Positions 6,006-7,269 of a stretch of 7,269 nucleotides of DNA are shown here, one piece after another; the first letter of the stretch is position 1; each line of letters begins with the position of its first letter. Source of the stretch: Erysipelothrix sp. UBA3377 (GTDB lineage Bacteria > Bacillota_I > Bacilli_A > Erysipelotrichales > Erysipelotrichaceae). The position numbers were made by a program, and so were the translations under genes. The stretch is from positions 1-7,269 of the forward strand of contig DEQB01000024.1 of NCBI GenBank assembly GCA_002359085.1. Direction: 5' to 3'. Below the pieces are notes generated by a model. It saw only the letters and a list, made by a program, of their open reading frames with translations. It did no database searches and had not been told where the DNA came from.

Positions 6006-7269
6006 ATTTAGAGTTAACCAATTTATAGTAATGACCTTTGTTTTCTAGTAGCGAATCATGGTCACCACGCTCACTAATATTGCGATCGGATATGTAAAAT
6101 ATCTGGTCGCTATTTTTTATAGTACTCAATCGATGCGCAATGATAAATGAAGTTCTACCTTCAATCAACACATCTAATCCCGCTTGAACCATTTTTTCCG
6201 TTTGTGTATCAATGGAAGAAGTGGCTTCATCCAAAATTAAAATCTTAGGATCCTTTAGTAACGTTCTCGCCATCGCAATCAATTGTTTTTGACCCTCAGA
6301 AAGACCGGCACCACTCTCATTCACTTCAGTTTGATACCCTCTTTCAAAAGACACGATAAAGTCATGCGCATGAACCATCCTCGATACACGCATCACATCC
6401 TCATCCGTTGCATCCAACTTCCCATAACGAATATTATCCATAATGGTACCCGAGAAAATAAAACTGTCTTGCATCATGATTCCCATTTGACCCCGTAATG
6501 AATGGATGGTAACATCTTCAATCTCATGACCATCAATCAACACTTGACCCAAATCCTTATCATAGAAGCGACTCAATAAATTCACAATGGTGGTCTTACC
6601 AGCGCCAGTGGGTCCCACAAGCGCAATTTGTTGACCACTTTTAACCTTGAAATTAACATCCTCTAAGATTGGAACACCCACATCATACCCAAAGGATACA
6701 CCTTTAAACTCAACATCTCCCTTGATGTCAGGTAAATCATAGGCGTCTTCACGATTAGAAATAACCAAAGGTTCATCCAAAGTTTCAAAAATACGTTCCA
6801 AATAGGACAATGCGGTCACAAATGAATTGTATAAATTCGCAATATTAAGAATCGGTGTCCAAAATCGCAACGCATACGTTCCCATCGCAAGAATCACACC
6901 CAACGAAACATTCTCTAAACCCAAGTACAACAAACCAATCGCATAAATAGCCATGGTAATGATCGTCATTAAGTTATCAATCACAAATGGGAAAAGCGCG
7001 TTCATACGAACTGCTTTAAGCCAAGTGGTACGATACTCATCTGTAAGATTTGAAAAAATACCCAGGTTTTTAACTTCACGATTGTATAACTGCGTAATCT
7101 CAATGCCACCGATACTCTCCTGTAAGTAAGCATTCATATTTGAACTCTTATTCGATAACTCTTGCCACGCTCTACGTTGACGCGTTCTAATCGTAACCAA
7201 CACAAAAGCCGTAACAGGAATCCCACTTAATATAACTAAGGATAAACGAACATCAATATAAAACATAAA
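5992..7269 (-). CDS. ABC exporter half-transporter (TMD-NBD fusion), N-terminus outside the window
   Basis: The frame runs open to the right edge, so the first TM helices are missing; about 425 residues of a protein normally near 580-620 are visible. Positions count from the ATG at 7266, which is internal. Residues 1-155 are the later part of the exporter membrane domain: a hydrophobic helix at about 8-26, the coupling region NAYLQESIGGIEITQLYNRE, then helices at about 92-117 and 121-140. The nucleotide-binding domain follows: Walker A GPTGAGKTT at 218-226, Q-loop Gln266 (MMQDSFIFSGT), signature LSEGQ at 322-326, Walker B ILILDEATS at 342-350 and H-loop His378. All ATPase residues are present, so the site should be functional. 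It resembles the multidrug/lipid exporters of Firmicutes that often work as heterodimers, so a partner gene may lie upstream (to the right). The substrate is unknown. The stop at 5992-5994 falls inside the Cof gene's end. Confidence 0.93.
   Translation of the reverse strand, partial: FMFYIDVRLSLVILSGIPVTAFVLVTIRTRQRRAWQELSNKSSNMNAYLQESIGGIEITQLYNREVKNLGIFSNLTDEYRTTWLKAVRMNALFPFVIDNLMTIITMAIYAIGLLYLGLENVSLGVILAMGTYALRFWTPILNIANLYNSFVTALSYLERIFETLDEPLVISNREDAYDLPDIKGDVEFKGVSFGYDVGVPILEDVNFKVKSGQQIALVGPTGAGKTTIVNLLSRFYDKDLGQVLIDGHEIEDVTIHSLRGQMGIMMQDSFIFSGTIMDNIRYGKLDATDEDVMRVSRMVHAHDFIVSFERGYQTEVNESGAGLSEGQKQLIAMARTLLKDPKILILDEATSSIDTQTEKMVQAGLDVLIEGRTSFIIAHRLSTIKNSDQIFYISDRNISERGDHDSLLENKGHYYKLVNSKSKLD

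Noticed and set aside
5994..6008. Inverted repeat AATCTA-ATT-TAGATT over both stop codons of the convergent genes
   Set aside because: A 6-bp stem with one G-C pair and a 3-nt loop without a T run is too weak to call a terminator.

Overview
The window is AT-rich DNA from a low-GC Gram-positive-type bacterium (Firmicutes or an Acholeplasma/Izemoplasma-like relative). This rests on AG-rich Shine-Dalgarno sites, TATAAT-type promoters, a Cof-type HAD phosphatase and a Firmicutes-style ABC exporter. All the tryptophan codons I checked, in five genes, are TGG, and TGA is used once as a stop, so the standard bacterial code applies rather than the Mycoplasma code. The exact taxon cannot be fixed from this sequence.

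Left part (1-1500, minus strand): the 3' remnant of a sensor histidine kinase (1219-1503) is followed by a gene for an exported PepSY-like protein (1133 to beyond base 1). The exported-protein gene is open for 377 codons and leaves the window without a stop. Middle-left (1500-2548, plus strand): a very AT-rich unknown gene that starts head-to-head at the exact place where the kinase is broken and has no ribosome-binding site. It too looks truncated at its 5' end, so position ~1500 is a recombination or assembly junction. Bases 2549-2707 hold a tandem 10-mer (TTTGACATCA twice), a weak copy of the guaA 3' end, and the guaBA terminator.

Centre (2708-5129, minus strand): a guaB-guaA operon for IMP to XMP to GMP. 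Both enzymes are reduced. The IMP dehydrogenase lacks the regulatory CBS (Bateman) pair but keeps its catalytic residues. The GMP synthase keeps a complete ATP-pyrophosphatase and C-terminal domain, but its glutaminase domain is cut to about half and has no cysteine nucleophile. This suggests a GMP branch that uses free ammonia (or an unlinked glutaminase) and lacks Bateman-type nucleotide control.

Right part (5130-7269): a 78-bp divergent promoter region separates guaB from a plus-strand Cof/HAD hydrolase gene that appears to be leaderless. That gene ends in a 14-bp tail-to-tail overlap with a minus-strand ABC exporter half-transporter whose 5' end lies outside the window.
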